Positions 1 to 10,047 of a stretch of 64,000 nt of DNA are shown here, in pieces. The stretch is from Lachnospiraceae bacterium (GTDB lineage Bacteria; Bacillota; Clostridia; Lachnospirales; Lachnospiraceae): the NCBI GenBank assembly GCA_017470985.1, contig JAFUXA010000006.1, positions 36,041 to 100,040 on the forward strand, given 5' to 3'. The first letter of the stretch is position 1, and every line of letters begins with the position of its first letter. Position numbers and translations under genes: made by a program. The notes beneath the pieces were generated by a model. The model had not been told where the DNA came from, searched no databases, and saw only the letters and a program-made list of their open reading frames with translations.

Positions 1-47
1 GGGAATAACCGTGTCTACCATCTTTTTTAAAATGCAATTTCTTCATC

Positions 48-2981
48 TTAATTATTGCCCCTCTTTCTCTTAGTCTCAGTCCAAACTAGCAATCCAAGAA
101 ATACAATAAATGCAAATACAGAAACAATCAATCCATATTTTACATAAGGATTGGTATATACCAGTTCAATATCATGCTCCCCTGCTGATACTGCCACAGC
201 CATATACATTACATCTGCATTATAAAGTTTTGTTTCCTCACCATCTACATAAGCTTTCCAGCCATCAGCATATGGAATTGTAAACATAACCATATCATCA
301 GCTGACGCACTGTAATGAGCATTTACCTTGTCAGTACCAACCTGTAAATCTGTCACACCCTTGGTCTGTAAATTTCTGGCACACTCTGTATAATTATCCA
401 GAGGCTGGCAGTAAATACCAATATCATCAAATGTATAGATACCCTTAGTCGGGAAGGTAATATCAATCTGAGTCAGTCCCTGTCTCTGGTAATTGAAATT
501 GACAGTATAATTATCCTGACCATTGTAGTATGTATAAGCCTTGGTATTGATAGTCATCATATCAGCCAATTCGGTCTCTCCAATAAATCCAGTGAAATTC
601 ACATCAATATTGCTTATTGGAATAGAATAATATTTCTCTGACTTATACTTCTGCTTCTTGGAATATGATAGATGCTTCCATGCCTCGGCATCATATGTAC
701 CGGTAGGATCAGCTTCAGGATTATTATACAAGTCATACATTGTAGACTCCTGAACCTTGAGATTATTGAAGCACAAATAAGTCTCCGCATTATCCAATCC
801 CTCGAAATACAATGACACCTTTGCATCATTTGCAATGGTTACTATCTTGCCATCATCAATGTAAGCATTACCATCCTCATTTTCTATTGTATAATCAATC
901 CGTTCTGAAGTAAGCTTCACATCACTTTGAGGTATGTTCTGTAATTTTGAAACATCTTTATCCTCAAGAACAATCCCCTGCATTAAAGCCTCCTGCTTCT
1001 CAACAGAATTCAACTTATTCCAATCACTTCTTGATATATATGAACCAAGTCCAAATCCAAGTGGAAGTACATCCTTATTTACATATACTTCGTACTTCTC
1101 ATCATTAACTTCAAACTCCTCACGATCTATATAATCATAAGGTACTACCTTCTCCAGAGGCATCTCCTCAGGAGCATTTGGGTCAGTATCATCAACAGGT
1201 TTGGTTGCCCCTTCATCAGTAACTGTAGATGTTACATCTGCCACAATTGAATCATTATCTCCGCTTGATTCTCCCTCTGCCTCACCGCCTCTTTGAAGAG
1301 CATAATATTTCACGCCTGACAAAGTATTTAGAATCGTTCTGTCATCATATCCGTTATAGTCAAATGAATTAGTATCCGGCAGTTCAAGAAGCATTCTGAA
1401 CTCATTTACCAGTGGATTAGACAGAGTCCAATAATAACTTGATGAAGAAAGCCCTACCGTTGTACCAGCATTCTGAGTTATTACATTGCTGGCATATCTG
1501 AAAAATGATTCATCACCCAACTCTTCCACTTTGGCAAGAATTGCTGCCGTCTCATTATCCCAGAATTCTCTAACCATCTTCTTGGAAGTACTCTCACCAA
1601 TGTAATCATCCTTGGCATATCTGTTGAAGAAAGAACATACTACAGACAACATTACAATAATAATGATTGCCCATGATTTTCTCTTCATCGGGAAATATTT
1701 GTCCTTGTCCTCGAAAGGCATAAGAATAATCAATGCTGCAAAAGCAAATACAATTATCTCAAATACTTCCACCTTTCTGGAATAACCGCAGATGAAGCAA
1801 ACAAGCACATACACTCCAAGACCTGCAAATATTTTCATTGCATCCCTGGCATTGAGATTCATAAGATCATCCCAGTTCTTCACCAATATGTAACTGCATA
1901 AAAGCACAAATCCGAAACACCATCTGTTTGTAACATATGAGAAACCATTTAACACATGACCTAATTGAGGCACAAGCATTACCACAATAGCAATAAGCAT
2001 GAAGCTCTTGAGCATGCCATAGCCTTTCCTGGTCACAAATAGAATTACCGCAAGAAGCACAATAGCTCCCAATCCCATATACATCCAGTAATTACTTCCT
2101 GATGCTATAAATCCACCAGGCAATTTAGAATAATACATAAGTGGATAGAATGTAGGAACATATGTCTCTCCACCCATTCTGCTATCTGTGAGAAATGTAA
2201 TTACAACAGGAACAAATACCATTCCTGCAAGTCCCACACCCAAAGCTGCATAAATTCCAGTCTGTAATGTATAGATAAATCTGTCCTTCCAAGGCTCCTT
2301 GCCAAATATATATACTGCAAACAAGAAGTATATAACTGACAAAATAACCAGCATATAGAAGAAATAGAAATTGCTCAAAGCTGCAAGCATTACTGATAAA
2401 GTAAGAACCCAGAATTTCTTCTCCCGCTTCAACATCTCCATTCCCAAAATAATCAGTGGTAAATAAATCATTGGATTCAAAAAGAATGGATGGCGCATGA
2501 TATTAGTCAATGCCCAGAAACAGAAAATGTATGAAATAGTACCGGCAAGCACTCCATATCTGTTTTTGTTTCCCATATAGAAGCACATAGCTGAGAATGC
2601 CAATCCTGCGCAATATATTCTGGCAAATATTGAAATACCATAATATATATACATATATTTGCTAGAAAATAAAAATGCAAATATACAGAATGGATCGCCT
2701 ATAACATAATAGTTCAATGTAGCTAATATATCAGCGCCCTCTCCAATGGAAAAATCCCATCTAGGAATCGTAAATGTATGCTCCACAAAAATATTATGCA
2801 AAATCTGACGAATATAGTCTCCATAATAGATATAAGCTCTAAAATGCTGTTCATATCCATCATACTTCCATATAAAAGTTCTCTTTGCCACCAGAAAGAA
2901 AATACATATGACTGCTGCAATACATGCAAATGCAAGTGTATAAGTCAATATATATTTCTTCTTACTATCATTTGTTCCCAT
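48..2981 (-). CDS. YfhO-family polytopic membrane protein
   Basis: The 977-residue protein starts with a transmembrane segment at about residues 12-33. About a dozen further hydrophobic segments follow up to residue ~450, then a large soluble, presumably extracytoplasmic, part, and a last transmembrane helix near residue 950 with a basic tail. This layout and sequences such as RHPFFLNPMIYLP fit the YfhO family (GT-C-like). In Bacillus subtilis YfhO is needed for glycosylation of lipoteichoic acid, so a role in decorating a surface polymer is likely but not shown here. The ATG is preceded by AAGGAGC. An Asp/Glu/Ser-rich low-complexity stretch lies near residues 570-610. It is the last gene in its direction before the window edge and lies downstream of thrC. 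Confidence 0.85.
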   Translation of the reverse strand: MGTNDSKKKYILTYTLAFACIAAVICIFFLVAKRTFIWKYDGYEQHFRAYIYYGDYIRQILHNIFVEHTFTIPRWDFSIGEGADILATLNYYVIGDPFCIFAFLFSSKYMYIYYGISIFARIYCAGLAFSAMCFYMGNKNRYGVLAGTISYIFCFWALTNIMRHPFFLNPMIYLPLIILGMEMLKREKKFWVLTLSVMLAALSNFYFFYMLVILSVIYFLFAVYIFGKEPWKDRFIYTLQTGIYAALGVGLAGMVFVPVVITFLTDSRMGGETYVPTFYPLMYYSKLPGGFIASGSNYWMYMGLGAIVLLAVILFVTRKGYGMLKSFMLIAIVVMLVPQLGHVLNGFSYVTNRWCFGFVLLCSYILVKNWDDLMNLNARDAMKIFAGLGVYVLVCFICGYSRKVEVFEIIVFAFAALIILMPFEDKDKYFPMKRKSWAIIIIVMLSVVCSFFNRYAKDDYIGESTSKKMVREFWDNETAAILAKVEELGDESFFRYASNVITQNAGTTVGLSSSSYYWTLSNPLVNEFRMLLELPDTNSFDYNGYDDRTILNTLSGVKYYALQRGGEAEGESSGDNDSIVADVTSTVTDEGATKPVDDTDPNAPEEMPLEKVVPYDYIDREEFEVNDEKYEVYVNKDVLPLGFGLGSYISRSDWNKLNSVEKQEALMQGIVLEDKDVSKLQNIPQSDVKLTSERIDYTIENEDGNAYIDDGKIVTIANDAKVSLYFEGLDNAETYLCFNNLKVQESTMYDLYNNPEADPTGTYDAEAWKHLSYSKKQKYKSEKYYSIPISNIDVNFTGFIGETELADMMTINTKAYTYYNGQDNYTVNFNYQRQGLTQIDITFPTKGIYTFDDIGIYCQPLDNYTECARNLQTKGVTDLQVGTDKVNAHYSASADDMVMFTIPYADGWKAYVDGEETKLYNADVMYMAVAVSAGEHDIELVYTNPYVKYGLIVSVFAFIVFLGLLVWTETKRKRGNN

Positions 2982-3020
2982 ATAAGCTCCTTAATATATT
3001 TTCCCATAAAACCCAGTAAA

Positions 3021-3044
3021 GAGACGCTGTATCTCAAGCGTCTC
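3021..3044 (-). terminator. probable rho-independent terminator of thrC
   Basis: A perfect 8-bp inverted repeat (GAGACGCT/AGCGTCTC) with an 8-nt loop lies 33 bp beyond the thrC stop. In the minus direction it is followed by TTTACTGGGTTTT, which is only a broken U-tract, so termination may be partial. Confidence 0.5.
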
Positions 3045-3077
3045 CCCTGACTATATCAATATAATTATTTCATCAAA

Positions 3078-4562
3078 TTATACTAGGAAATCTCTCACAA
3101 CCTGAGGCATTTCATCAACGGCACAGATAGTCTTGTGACGAACCTCAGCATCTCTTATTTCCTCGACTGCCTTTGGTACTTCAACGCCAGCCACCTTGCT
3201 AAGTTCATCAACCAATGCGAAGTCTTCCATTGACTCGTACTTAGAATCAATCGCAGACATTACACTTCTTGCAAATTTAAATGGGCTTGCAGTTGATGCA
3301 ATAACAGTAGTTGTATCATCATTGGTATCAGCCTTGTACTTAGCATATACTCCAGCTGCCACAGCTGTATGAGTATCAATAACATAACCAGTCTTTTCAT
3401 ACAAATCATGAATTGTCTTGGCAGTCTCAGCCTCGTCAGTGTAATTACCATAGAATTCATCTAACTGAGCTTTCATCTCAGGTGTAATCTCGTACTTACC
3501 TGTCTCATTTAACTGTCTCATAAGCTCAGCATTCTTTACTGAATCTTCACCGGCAATTCTATAAATCAATCTCTCAAGGTTACTTGAAATCAGAATATCC
3601 ATTGAAGGAGAATTTGTTAATACGAAATCTCTATTCTTATCATATACTCCTGTGCTGAAGAAATCATACAATACCTTGTTCTCATTTGATGCACATATAA
3701 GTTTTGCAATTGGAAGCCCCATATTCTTAGCATAGAAAGCAGCCAAAATATTTCCAAAGTTACCTGTTGGAACAACTACATTTATCTTGTCCCCTGGCTT
3801 AATCTTCTCATTTTCCACAAGCTTAGCATATGAATATACGTAATATACAATCTGTGGTACCAATCTACCGATGTTGATAGAATTGGCAGATGAAAACTGG
3901 AATCCCTTGGCATCAAGCTCAGCAGCCATTTCCTTATCAGCAAACATCTGCTTCACACCTGTCTGGGCCTGATCGAAGTTACCATCAATTCCAACAACCA
4001 ATGTATTATCACCAAGCTGTGTAACCATCTGCTGTTTCTGGATTGGACTAACTCCATCCTTTGGATAGAATACAATAATACGAGTTCCTTCAACTCCTGC
4101 AAAACCTGCCAATGCAGCCTTGCCTGTATCGCCAGAAGTAGCTGTGAGAATTACAATATCATTTTTCACATTATTCTTTCTGGCTGATGTAATCATAAGA
4201 TGTGGCAAAATAGAAAGTGCCATATCTTTAAAAGCTATTGTAGAACCATGGAATAATTCCAGATAATATGCGCCATCAGCATACACAAGAGGAGCAATCT
4301 CATCTGTATCAAACTTGCTGTCATATGCTCTCTCAATACAAGTCTTCAACTCTGATTCTGTAAAATCAGTAAGGAAAAGCTTCATAACTTCATAAGCAGT
4401 CTGTTGATATGACATTTTGCTCAAATCTTCCAAGCTTACATCAAGCTTTGGTATTGTAGTTGGAACAAATAATCCACCACCATTTGCCAATCCTTTTAAA
4501 ATAGCTTGAGACGCGCTAACAACTTCATTTGCATCTCTTGTACTAACATATTTCAATTCCAT
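3078..4562 (-). CDS. thrC: threonine synthase
   Basis: PLP-dependent enzyme converting O-phosphohomoserine to threonine, the last step of threonine synthesis, in the cytosol. The protein has 494 residues, the length of the long (E. coli/fungal-like) threonine synthase class. The PLP-binding lysine is K112 in HGSTIAFKDMALS, and the phosphate-binding loop TSGDTGKAAL follows. The ATG at 4562 is preceded by AGAGG, and a strong sigma-A promoter (TTGACA-18-TATAAT) lies at 4621-4650. It faces the AP2-like gene across a shared intergenic region, so the two are divergently transcribed. No threonine leader peptide or T-box is evident in the 60-nt leader. Confidence 0.95.
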   Translation of the reverse strand: MELKYVSTRDANEVVSASQAILKGLANGGGLFVPTTIPKLDVSLEDLSKMSYQQTAYEVMKLFLTDFTESELKTCIERAYDSKFDTDEIAPLVYADGAYYLELFHGSTIAFKDMALSILPHLMITSARKNNVKNDIVILTATSGDTGKAALAGFAGVEGTRIIVFYPKDGVSPIQKQQMVTQLGDNTLVVGIDGNFDQAQTGVKQMFADKEMAAELDAKGFQFSSANSINIGRLVPQIVYYVYSYAKLVENEKIKPGDKINVVVPTGNFGNILAAFYAKNMGLPIAKLICASNENKVLYDFFSTGVYDKNRDFVLTNSPSMDILISSNLERLIYRIAGEDSVKNAELMRQLNETGKYEITPEMKAQLDEFYGNYTDEAETAKTIHDLYEKTGYVIDTHTAVAAGVYAKYKADTNDDTTTVIASTASPFKFARSVMSAIDSKYESMEDFALVDELSKVAGVEVPKAVEEIRDAEVRHKTICAVDEMPQVVRDFLV

Positions 4563-4620
4563 GTTTATACCTCTTTTTACCTTGATTTTTTTAACAATTT
4601 ACTTCACAAAACTATCGTTA

Positions 4621-4650
4621 ATTATACTTTATTTGTTTGAAAAGTGTCAA
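4621..4650 (-). promoter_or_regulatory. sigma-A promoter of thrC
   Basis: Read on the minus strand: TTGACA, an 18-nt spacer, TATAAT. Both hexamers are perfect consensus. It overlaps the proposed promoter for the divergent AP2-like gene. Confidence 0.85.
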
Positions 4651-4661
4651 TGTGATATATT
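4633..4661 (+). promoter_or_regulatory. possible promoter of the AP2-like gene
   Basis: TTGTTT, a 17-nt spacer, TATATT on the plus strand, ending about 60 nt before the proposed ATG. It lies on top of the thrC promoter in the opposite direction, so the two polymerases would compete. Confidence 0.5.
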
Positions 4662-4719
4662 AGGCATAACAAGGTTAAATAACCACCAAAACAAGTACTT
4701 TTGCACAAAAGGGAGAGGC

Positions 4720-5526
4720 ATGGCAACAGGAGTTTATAAGACCAGGAAAAAAGATGGTTCCATATACTATAGAACCAGCATAAATTACAAAGGCAAACAT
4801 ATCAGCTTAGGTTCTTCAAGCGACCCTAAGATAGCTCACGCCCTGTATACTGAAGCTAAGTCTATCATCACAGATTCTGATAGTATAACCATCGCCAACT
4901 TTCCTTCTGCTATATGTTATTTAAATCTAGAGAAAGCCGTCAGTCTACTGAATCTCAGAGATAATAATATGTATATCAAAAATCCTATATATCTGCAGAA
5001 AGGTTTCTTCCTGTATTACCTGTCAGAGAATGAGATTTTAAAGTTTGACAATGATGATCTGTTCTACTATTCCAGTCACAAAATAATCAAAAGGCAGGGG
5101 CATCTCTTCGTAAATGATTATGGAATGCAATATAATATCGCTCAGCGCTACGGCATAAGAAATTTTGCTGTAGAAGGCAGAGACTACGAATTTGCCAATG
5201 GCGATAACCATGATTTCACATACTCCAATATAATTATTCTGAATAAATATTATGGAATAACAACAGAAGAGAAAAATAATAAAACCTGGTATATTGCCAA
5301 ACTTCATCTCAATGGTAAAGTTATCATAGGCAAATATACTAACGAACTCAAGGCTGCCATAGCTTATAACAAAGCTGCAGATTATGCCAAAAAACATGGT
5401 ATCCACAAGGATTTTCCAGAAAACTTTATCGAGGAATTATCTCCCCGAGAATATGCCAACATTTATACCAGAGTCGGACTTGCAGATTCCTTCTATGAAC
5501 ATATTGACCGCATCAGTTCTAAATAA
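4720..5526 (+). CDS. orphan protein with AP2-like modules flanking a degenerate HNH-like core
   Basis: I chose the ATG at 4720 because GGGAG lies just upstream and the N-terminus then matches an AP2-type strand pattern. An in-frame ATG at 4561 lacks a site and would add a hydrophobic tail. The resulting 268-residue protein begins with an AP2-like fold (DGSIYYRTSINYKGKHISLG, residues ~12-32). A middle part (about 125-180) resembles the HNH module of homing endonucleases, but NGDNHDFTYSNI stands where a catalytic histidine/asparagine set is expected. It ends with a clear AP2-like repeat (GKVIIGKYTNELKAAIAYNK, then a helix). AP2/HNH proteins bind DNA. Here the nuclease looks dead, and nothing nearby suggests an intron or mobile element. 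A DNA-binding role, perhaps regulatory, is inference only. Confidence 0.7.
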   Translation: MATGVYKTRKKDGSIYYRTSINYKGKHISLGSSSDPKIAHALYTEAKSIITDSDSITIANFPSAICYLNLEKAVSLLNLRDNNMYIKNPIYLQKGFFLYYLSENEILKFDNDDLFYYSSHKIIKRQGHLFVNDYGMQYNIAQRYGIRNFAVEGRDYEFANGDNHDFTYSNIIILNKYYGITTEEKNNKTWYIAKLHLNGKVIIGKYTNELKAAIAYNKAADYAKKHGIHKDFPENFIEELSPREYANIYTRVGLADSFYEHIDRISSK

Positions 5527-5539
5527 ATAACAGCACCAA

Positions 5540-5584
5540 AAAAGCTTCATGAAATCAGATTAACACTGATAACATGAAGCTTTT
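5540..5584. terminator. bidirectional terminator between the AP2-like gene and leuD
   Basis: A 12-bp stem, AAAAGCTTCATG paired with CATGAAGCTTTT, contains a nested ATCAG/CTGAT stem. A-rich and T-rich flanks let it work in both directions for the convergent genes. Confidence 0.85.
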
Positions 5585-5646
5585 AATTTCTTTGAAAATG
5601 TTAAATAATATTTTATGTTTTAAGATAATTTCATATTCTTCTGATA

Positions 5647-6135
5647 TTATTTCTTATTGATATAGTTTACAAGTCCTTCGCAGGCAATGATCTGCTGCAT
5701 AAATGGCGGGAAAGCCTGCCCCTGATAAGTCTCGCCCTTGGTCTTATTTGTAATAACACCTGAGTCAAAATCCACTTCAACTTCATCTCCCTCATCTATA
5801 GCTTTTGAAGCCTCCGGGCACTCAATAATAGGAAGACCTATATTAATAGCATTTCTGTAAAATATTCTAGCAAATGTCTCTGCTATTACACAACTTACAC
5901 CTGCAGCCTTGATAGCTATCGGTGCATGTTCTCTTGAAGATCCGCAACCAAAATTCTTGGTGGCTACAATTATATCACCATCATTTACCTTCTTCACAAA
6001 ATCCGCATCAATATCTTCCATACAATGCTCTGCCAGCTCCTTTGGATCAGAAGAATTGAGATATCTGGCAGGAATAATTACATCTGTATCTACATTATCA
6101 CCGAATTTAAATACTTTTCCACATGCTGCTTTCAT
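5647..6135 (-). CDS. leuD: 3-isopropylmalate dehydratase small subunit
   Basis: The 162-residue swivel-domain subunit pairs with LeuC to isomerise 2-isopropylmalate to 3-isopropylmalate in leucine synthesis. It is the short (archaeal/clostridial) type. Family marks are [14 protein letters not shown] near the N-terminus and the [10 protein letters not shown] substrate loop. It begins 12 bp after leuC, so the two are co-transcribed. LeuA and LeuB are not in the window. Confidence 0.95.
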   Translation of the reverse strand: MKAACGKVFKFGDNVDTDVIIPARYLNSSDPKELAEHCMEDIDADFVKKVNDGDIIVATKNFGCGSSREHAPIAIKAAGVSCVIAETFARIFYRNAINIGLPIIECPEASKAIDEGDEVEVDFDSGVITNKTKGETYQGQAFPPFMQQIIACEGLVNYINKK

Positions 6136-6147
6136 CTACCTCACCTC

Positions 6148-7407
6148 CTACAAATCTTCCGGGCCACTGATACGCCCTGTAATTGCACTTGCTGCTGCAA
6201 CTGCTGGACTGGCCAGATATATTTCAGAATCTATAGCGCCCATTCTACCTACGAAGTTTCTATTGGTTGTAGAAACACATTTCTCACCACTGGCAAGAAT
6301 ACCCATATATCCGCCCAAACATGGTCCACAAGTAGGTGTGGAAACAACAGCTCCTGCCTCAATAAATGTACGAATGAAGCCTGCTTCCATAGCCTGCAGA
6401 TAGATATTCTGAGTTCCAGGAATAATAATACATCTGAGATTCTTGGCCACCTTGCGCCCCTTTAAAATTTCAGCTGCTGTTGCCAAATCCTCAAATCTAC
6501 CATTGGTACACGAACCAATAACAACCTGATCAATGGCAATATCTTCCACTTCATCAATAGTCTTGGTATTCTCAGGAAGATGTGGAAATGCTACTGTAGA
6601 TTTCAATGTTGATAAATCAATTGTGATTGTCTCATCATAAACAGCGTCATCATCAGCTGCATATACCTTGTAATCACGTGTGCTATGTTCCTTGAGATAT
6701 GCCTCCGTAATATCATCAACAGGGAAAATTCCATTTTTGGCGCCGGCCTCAATAGCCATATTACAGATACAAAGTCTATCATCCATAGACAATTCTTTCA
6801 CGCCCTCTCCTACAAATTCAAGAGAACGATATAATGCTCCATCAACACCAATTCGGCCAATCAGATGCAATATCACATCTTTACCGCTTATATATTTGTT
6901 CGGCTTGCCAACCAACTCCACTTTGATAGCAGATGGTACTTTAAACCATGCCTTTCCTGTAGCCATTCCTGCAGCCATATCTGTAGAACCTACACCTGTG
7001 GAAAATGCCCCCACAGCTCCATATGTACAGGTATGTGAATCAGCACCGATTATACAATCTCCAGCTACGCAGAGACCTTTTTCCGGCAAAAGGGCATGTT
7101 CGATACCCATCTGACCAACATCAAAATAATTAGTTATATCATTCTTACAAGCAAACTCTCTCACACATTTACAATGCTCAGCTGACTTAATGTCTTTATT
7201 AGGCACGAAATGATCCATAACAAGAGCTATCTTATCCTTGTGAAAGACTCCGTCCACTTTCATCTTCTCAATCTCATGAATAGCAACCGGAGAAGTAATA
7301 TCATTTCCCAGAACCAAATCCAAATCAGCCTCAATAAGCTGACCTGCAACCACCGAATCCAATCCAGCATGAGCTGCAAGGATTTTCTGTGTCATTGTCA
7401 TTCCCAT
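6148..7407 (-). CDS. leuC: 3-isopropylmalate dehydratase large subunit
   Basis: The 419-residue aconitase-superfamily enzyme carries a 4Fe-4S cluster. The cluster cysteines are in GSCTNGR and in the CGPC pair of [10 protein letters not shown]. The length matches the compact archaeal/clostridial LeuC class, which differs from the ~470-residue E. coli type. The start follows AAGGAGGAAGAG. An intrinsic terminator sits only about 60 nt upstream, after ilvC. I see no promoter between that terminator and leuC, so expression may depend on read-through from ilvNC. Confidence 0.95.
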   Translation of the reverse strand: MGMTMTQKILAAHAGLDSVVAGQLIEADLDLVLGNDITSPVAIHEIEKMKVDGVFHKDKIALVMDHFVPNKDIKSAEHCKCVREFACKNDITNYFDVGQMGIEHALLPEKGLCVAGDCIIGADSHTCTYGAVGAFSTGVGSTDMAAGMATGKAWFKVPSAIKVELVGKPNKYISGKDVILHLIGRIGVDGALYRSLEFVGEGVKELSMDDRLCICNMAIEAGAKNGIFPVDDITEAYLKEHSTRDYKVYAADDDAVYDETITIDLSTLKSTVAFPHLPENTKTIDEVEDIAIDQVVIGSCTNGRFEDLATAAEILKGRKVAKNLRCIIIPGTQNIYLQAMEAGFIRTFIEAGAVVSTPTCGPCLGGYMGILASGEKCVSTTNRNFVGRMGAIDSEIYLASPAVAAASAITGRISGPEDL

Positions 7408-7432
7408 TGACTCTTCCTCCTTCTTTTAATTC

Positions 7433-7465
7433 ATCTCAATTGGAATAAATAATCCCTATTGAGAT
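7433..7465 (-). promoter_or_regulatory. hairpin in the leuC leader
   Basis: The inverted repeat ATCTCAAT/ATTGAGAT has a 17-nt loop. On the minus strand its first arm directly follows the T-tract of the ilvC terminator, and leuC starts about 25 nt after its second arm. It may stabilise the leuC 5' end or take part in attenuation; this is inference. Confidence 0.45.
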
Positions 7466-7493
7466 AAAAGGCCGTGGAAATCCGCGGCCTTTC
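7466..7493 (-). terminator. intrinsic terminator between ilvC and leuC
   Basis: The stem pairs AAAGGCCG with CGGCCTTT and extends inward through a GU pair and GG/CC to an AAAT-type loop. It is followed on the minus strand by TTTTATCTC. The position is intercistronic within the apparent ilvNC-leuCD unit. Confidence 0.8.
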
Positions 7494-7560
7494 AATTCAA
7501 TATACTTCTTCTTTGTGTGCAAAAAGCACCCCCCAAAACCTTCAACCTAAAATATAATTA

Positions 7561-8607
<1,047 letters not shown>

Positions 8608-8621
8608 TCACTTCTTTTGAT

Positions 8622-9122
8622 TTATAACTTAACAACACCTTCGGCTCCTCGTGATAGACCTGTTACGCCGGTTCTAGCCAGCTCTAAAATCTCATTATCA
8701 CCGAGCATATCCAAAAATGATTGCAGTTTATCTGGATTACCTGTTATCTCAATAAGCATTGAGTCCTGTTGAATATCAACAATCTTGCCATGATATATAT
8801 CTTTGACAAGAGCTGTAATATTATTTATCTCATTTGCTTTGTATGATATTTTCACCATCATAAGTTCTCTTGTAATAGAACTTGTAGGTTCTAATACCTT
8901 GATATCTACTACATCCTCAAGTTTTGACACCTGCTTCTCTATCTGTTCCAAAGTCAAGTCATCTCCACTGGCCACAATTGTCATTCTTGTAAATCTAGGA
9001 TCTGCTGTAACACCAGCTGAGAAACTATCGATATTAAATGCTCTTCTACTGAATAAACCTGATACATGGCTAAGTACACCGGGAGTGTTCTCAACCAAAA
9101 TAGATATTACCTGTCTTCTCAT
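8622..9122 (-). CDS. ilvN: acetolactate synthase small (regulatory) subunit
   Basis: A 166-residue regulatory subunit with an N-terminal ACT domain (ISILVENTPGVLSHVSGLFS) that binds the feedback inhibitor valine, and the family C-terminal domain. I chose the ATG at 9122. A TTG seven codons upstream is in frame, but AAAGG lies inside that extension and serves as the ribosome site, with a rather long 13-nt spacing. The catalytic subunit gene ilvB is not next to it, which is unusual because the two are normally adjacent. Confidence 0.92.
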   Translation of the reverse strand: MRRQVISILVENTPGVLSHVSGLFSRRAFNIDSFSAGVTADPRFTRMTIVASGDDLTLEQIEKQVSKLEDVVDIKVLEPTSSITRELMMVKISYKANEINNITALVKDIYHGKIVDIQQDSMLIEITGNPDKLQSFLDMLGDNEILELARTGVTGLSRGAEGVVKL

Positions 9123-9147
9123 ATAAATGAATAAACCTTTCAAATTA

Positions 9148-9202
9148 CACTTTAACGCACTAACGTTAGAAATTATTTTAGCACTTTAAAGCGTAATGTC
9201 AA
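9148..9202 (-). promoter_or_regulatory. promoter of ilvN with flanking direct repeats
   Basis: On the minus strand, TTGACA (9197-9202), a 16-nt spacer and TAAAAT (9175-9180). The sequences CACTTTAACGC (9148-9158) and CACTTTAAAGC (9182-9192) form a near-identical direct repeat, one on each side of the -10. They are candidate operator half-sites. Confidence 0.65.
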
Positions 9203-9240
9203 TGGAAATCTCTAATCAAAACCTTACAAAAATAGTCTGA

Positions 9241-9390
9241 CTATTTCTTTTTATTTATGAAATATTTTACAACAATAAGTGCAATGGCCATAGTTGCACC
9301 AATAAGCATCCACCAAAGAGGTGAATGACCATCAAAGTCACCCTCCATTTTCAATGCAAGTGTTGTAATATCTGAAAGAAAATATGCCAT
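9241..9390 (-). CDS. small single-pass membrane protein (49 aa), unknown function
   Basis: This short frame starts with an ATG that directly follows the stop of the phosphopantetheinyl transferase gene (TAA|ATG). A strong GGAGG lies 9 nt upstream, inside that gene. The product begins MAYFLSDITTLALKMEGDFD. It continues with an HSPLWW interface and one hydrophobic helix at about residues 26-43, then ends in the basic tail NKKK, suggesting the C-terminus stays in the cytosol. I recognise no family. The precise start, ribosome site and membrane-protein composition make it a credible gene. Its function may be linked to pflA or the transferase through co-transcription. Confidence 0.75.
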   Translation of the reverse strand: MAYFLSDITTLALKMEGDFDGHSPLWWMLIGATMAIALIVVKYFINKKK

Positions 9391-10047
9391 TTATAGTACC
9401 TCCGTTGCCACGCTAATTGCAAAATCATCATATATCTCTGATTGTATCACAATACGGTGTTTTTTATTATCCCAATCTATAACTTCCAACTCCTGTTTCA
9501 TCACATCAGCTCCCAGAAACAGTTCATCAAACAAATGTGACATATCATATTTCTTGCACACTTCAGCCACAGGAATATCGACACATTTGGCCACAGCTTC
9601 CTTGGCAGTCCAAAGTACAGTAAATATTATATCCATCCTAATCTCATCATCATCAATCAACAATTCATATTCCTGCTCTGTGAAATATCGCTTTACAACA
9701 AGTTCGTTGTATCTGCCTCGACGCTCCACATCAATGCCCACCATTTGATTGGCCACAGCACAAGCCACAACATTTCTCGTATGTGAAAGTGAAAAATATA
9801 AATCGCTTCCCACAAGAAATGGTTTCCCTCGATCCGAATAATCATATTCAAGATTTATATGACCGCCGATTTCTTCATACAGCATCTCCTCCAAGAGACT
9901 TCCCGCCATTAACTCCTCAGCCTTGTGCTGGTTGGTTTTGGCCTCGTCAACCTTTCTCTTTCTCTCAGAACTGAGCCTGTGATATAGTCGGTTATAATCA
10001 TCTATGAAATTGTCTTCATTATAATTATCAAATGTCCATTTTTGCAT
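9391..10047 (-). CDS. Sfp-type 4'-phosphopantetheinyl transferase
   Basis: Transfers the phosphopantetheine arm from CoA to a carrier-protein serine. The 218-residue length and the two signature motifs, VGIDVE (magnesium-binding D106) and WTAKEA (K149/E150), place it in the Sfp/Gsp group, not the short AcpS group. No polyketide or nonribosomal peptide gene is nearby, so it may serve the fatty-acid carrier protein. The start codon abuts the stop of pflA (TAG|ATG), and its own stop abuts the 49-aa membrane protein. The three form a tightly coupled unit. Confidence 0.88.
   Translation of the reverse strand: MQKWTFDNYNEDNFIDDYNRLYHRLSSERKRKVDEAKTNQHKAEELMAGSLLEEMLYEEIGGHINLEYDYSDRGKPFLVGSDLYFSLSHTRNVVACAVANQMVGIDVERRGRYNELVVKRYFTEQEYELLIDDDEIRMDIIFTVLWTAKEAVAKCVDIPVAEVCKKYDMSHLFDELFLGADVMKQELEVIDWDNKKHRIVIQSEIYDDFAISVATEVL

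Noticed and set aside
4561-4719. N-terminal extension of the AP2-like protein starting at 4561
   Set aside because: It would overlap the thrC start codon and the promoter, has no Shine-Dalgarno, and adds a hydrophobic leader not expected in this family.
7408-7560. T-box leader before leuC or ilvC
   Set aside because: The gap is too short and lacks the conserved T-box antiterminator bulge and the AG bulge motif.
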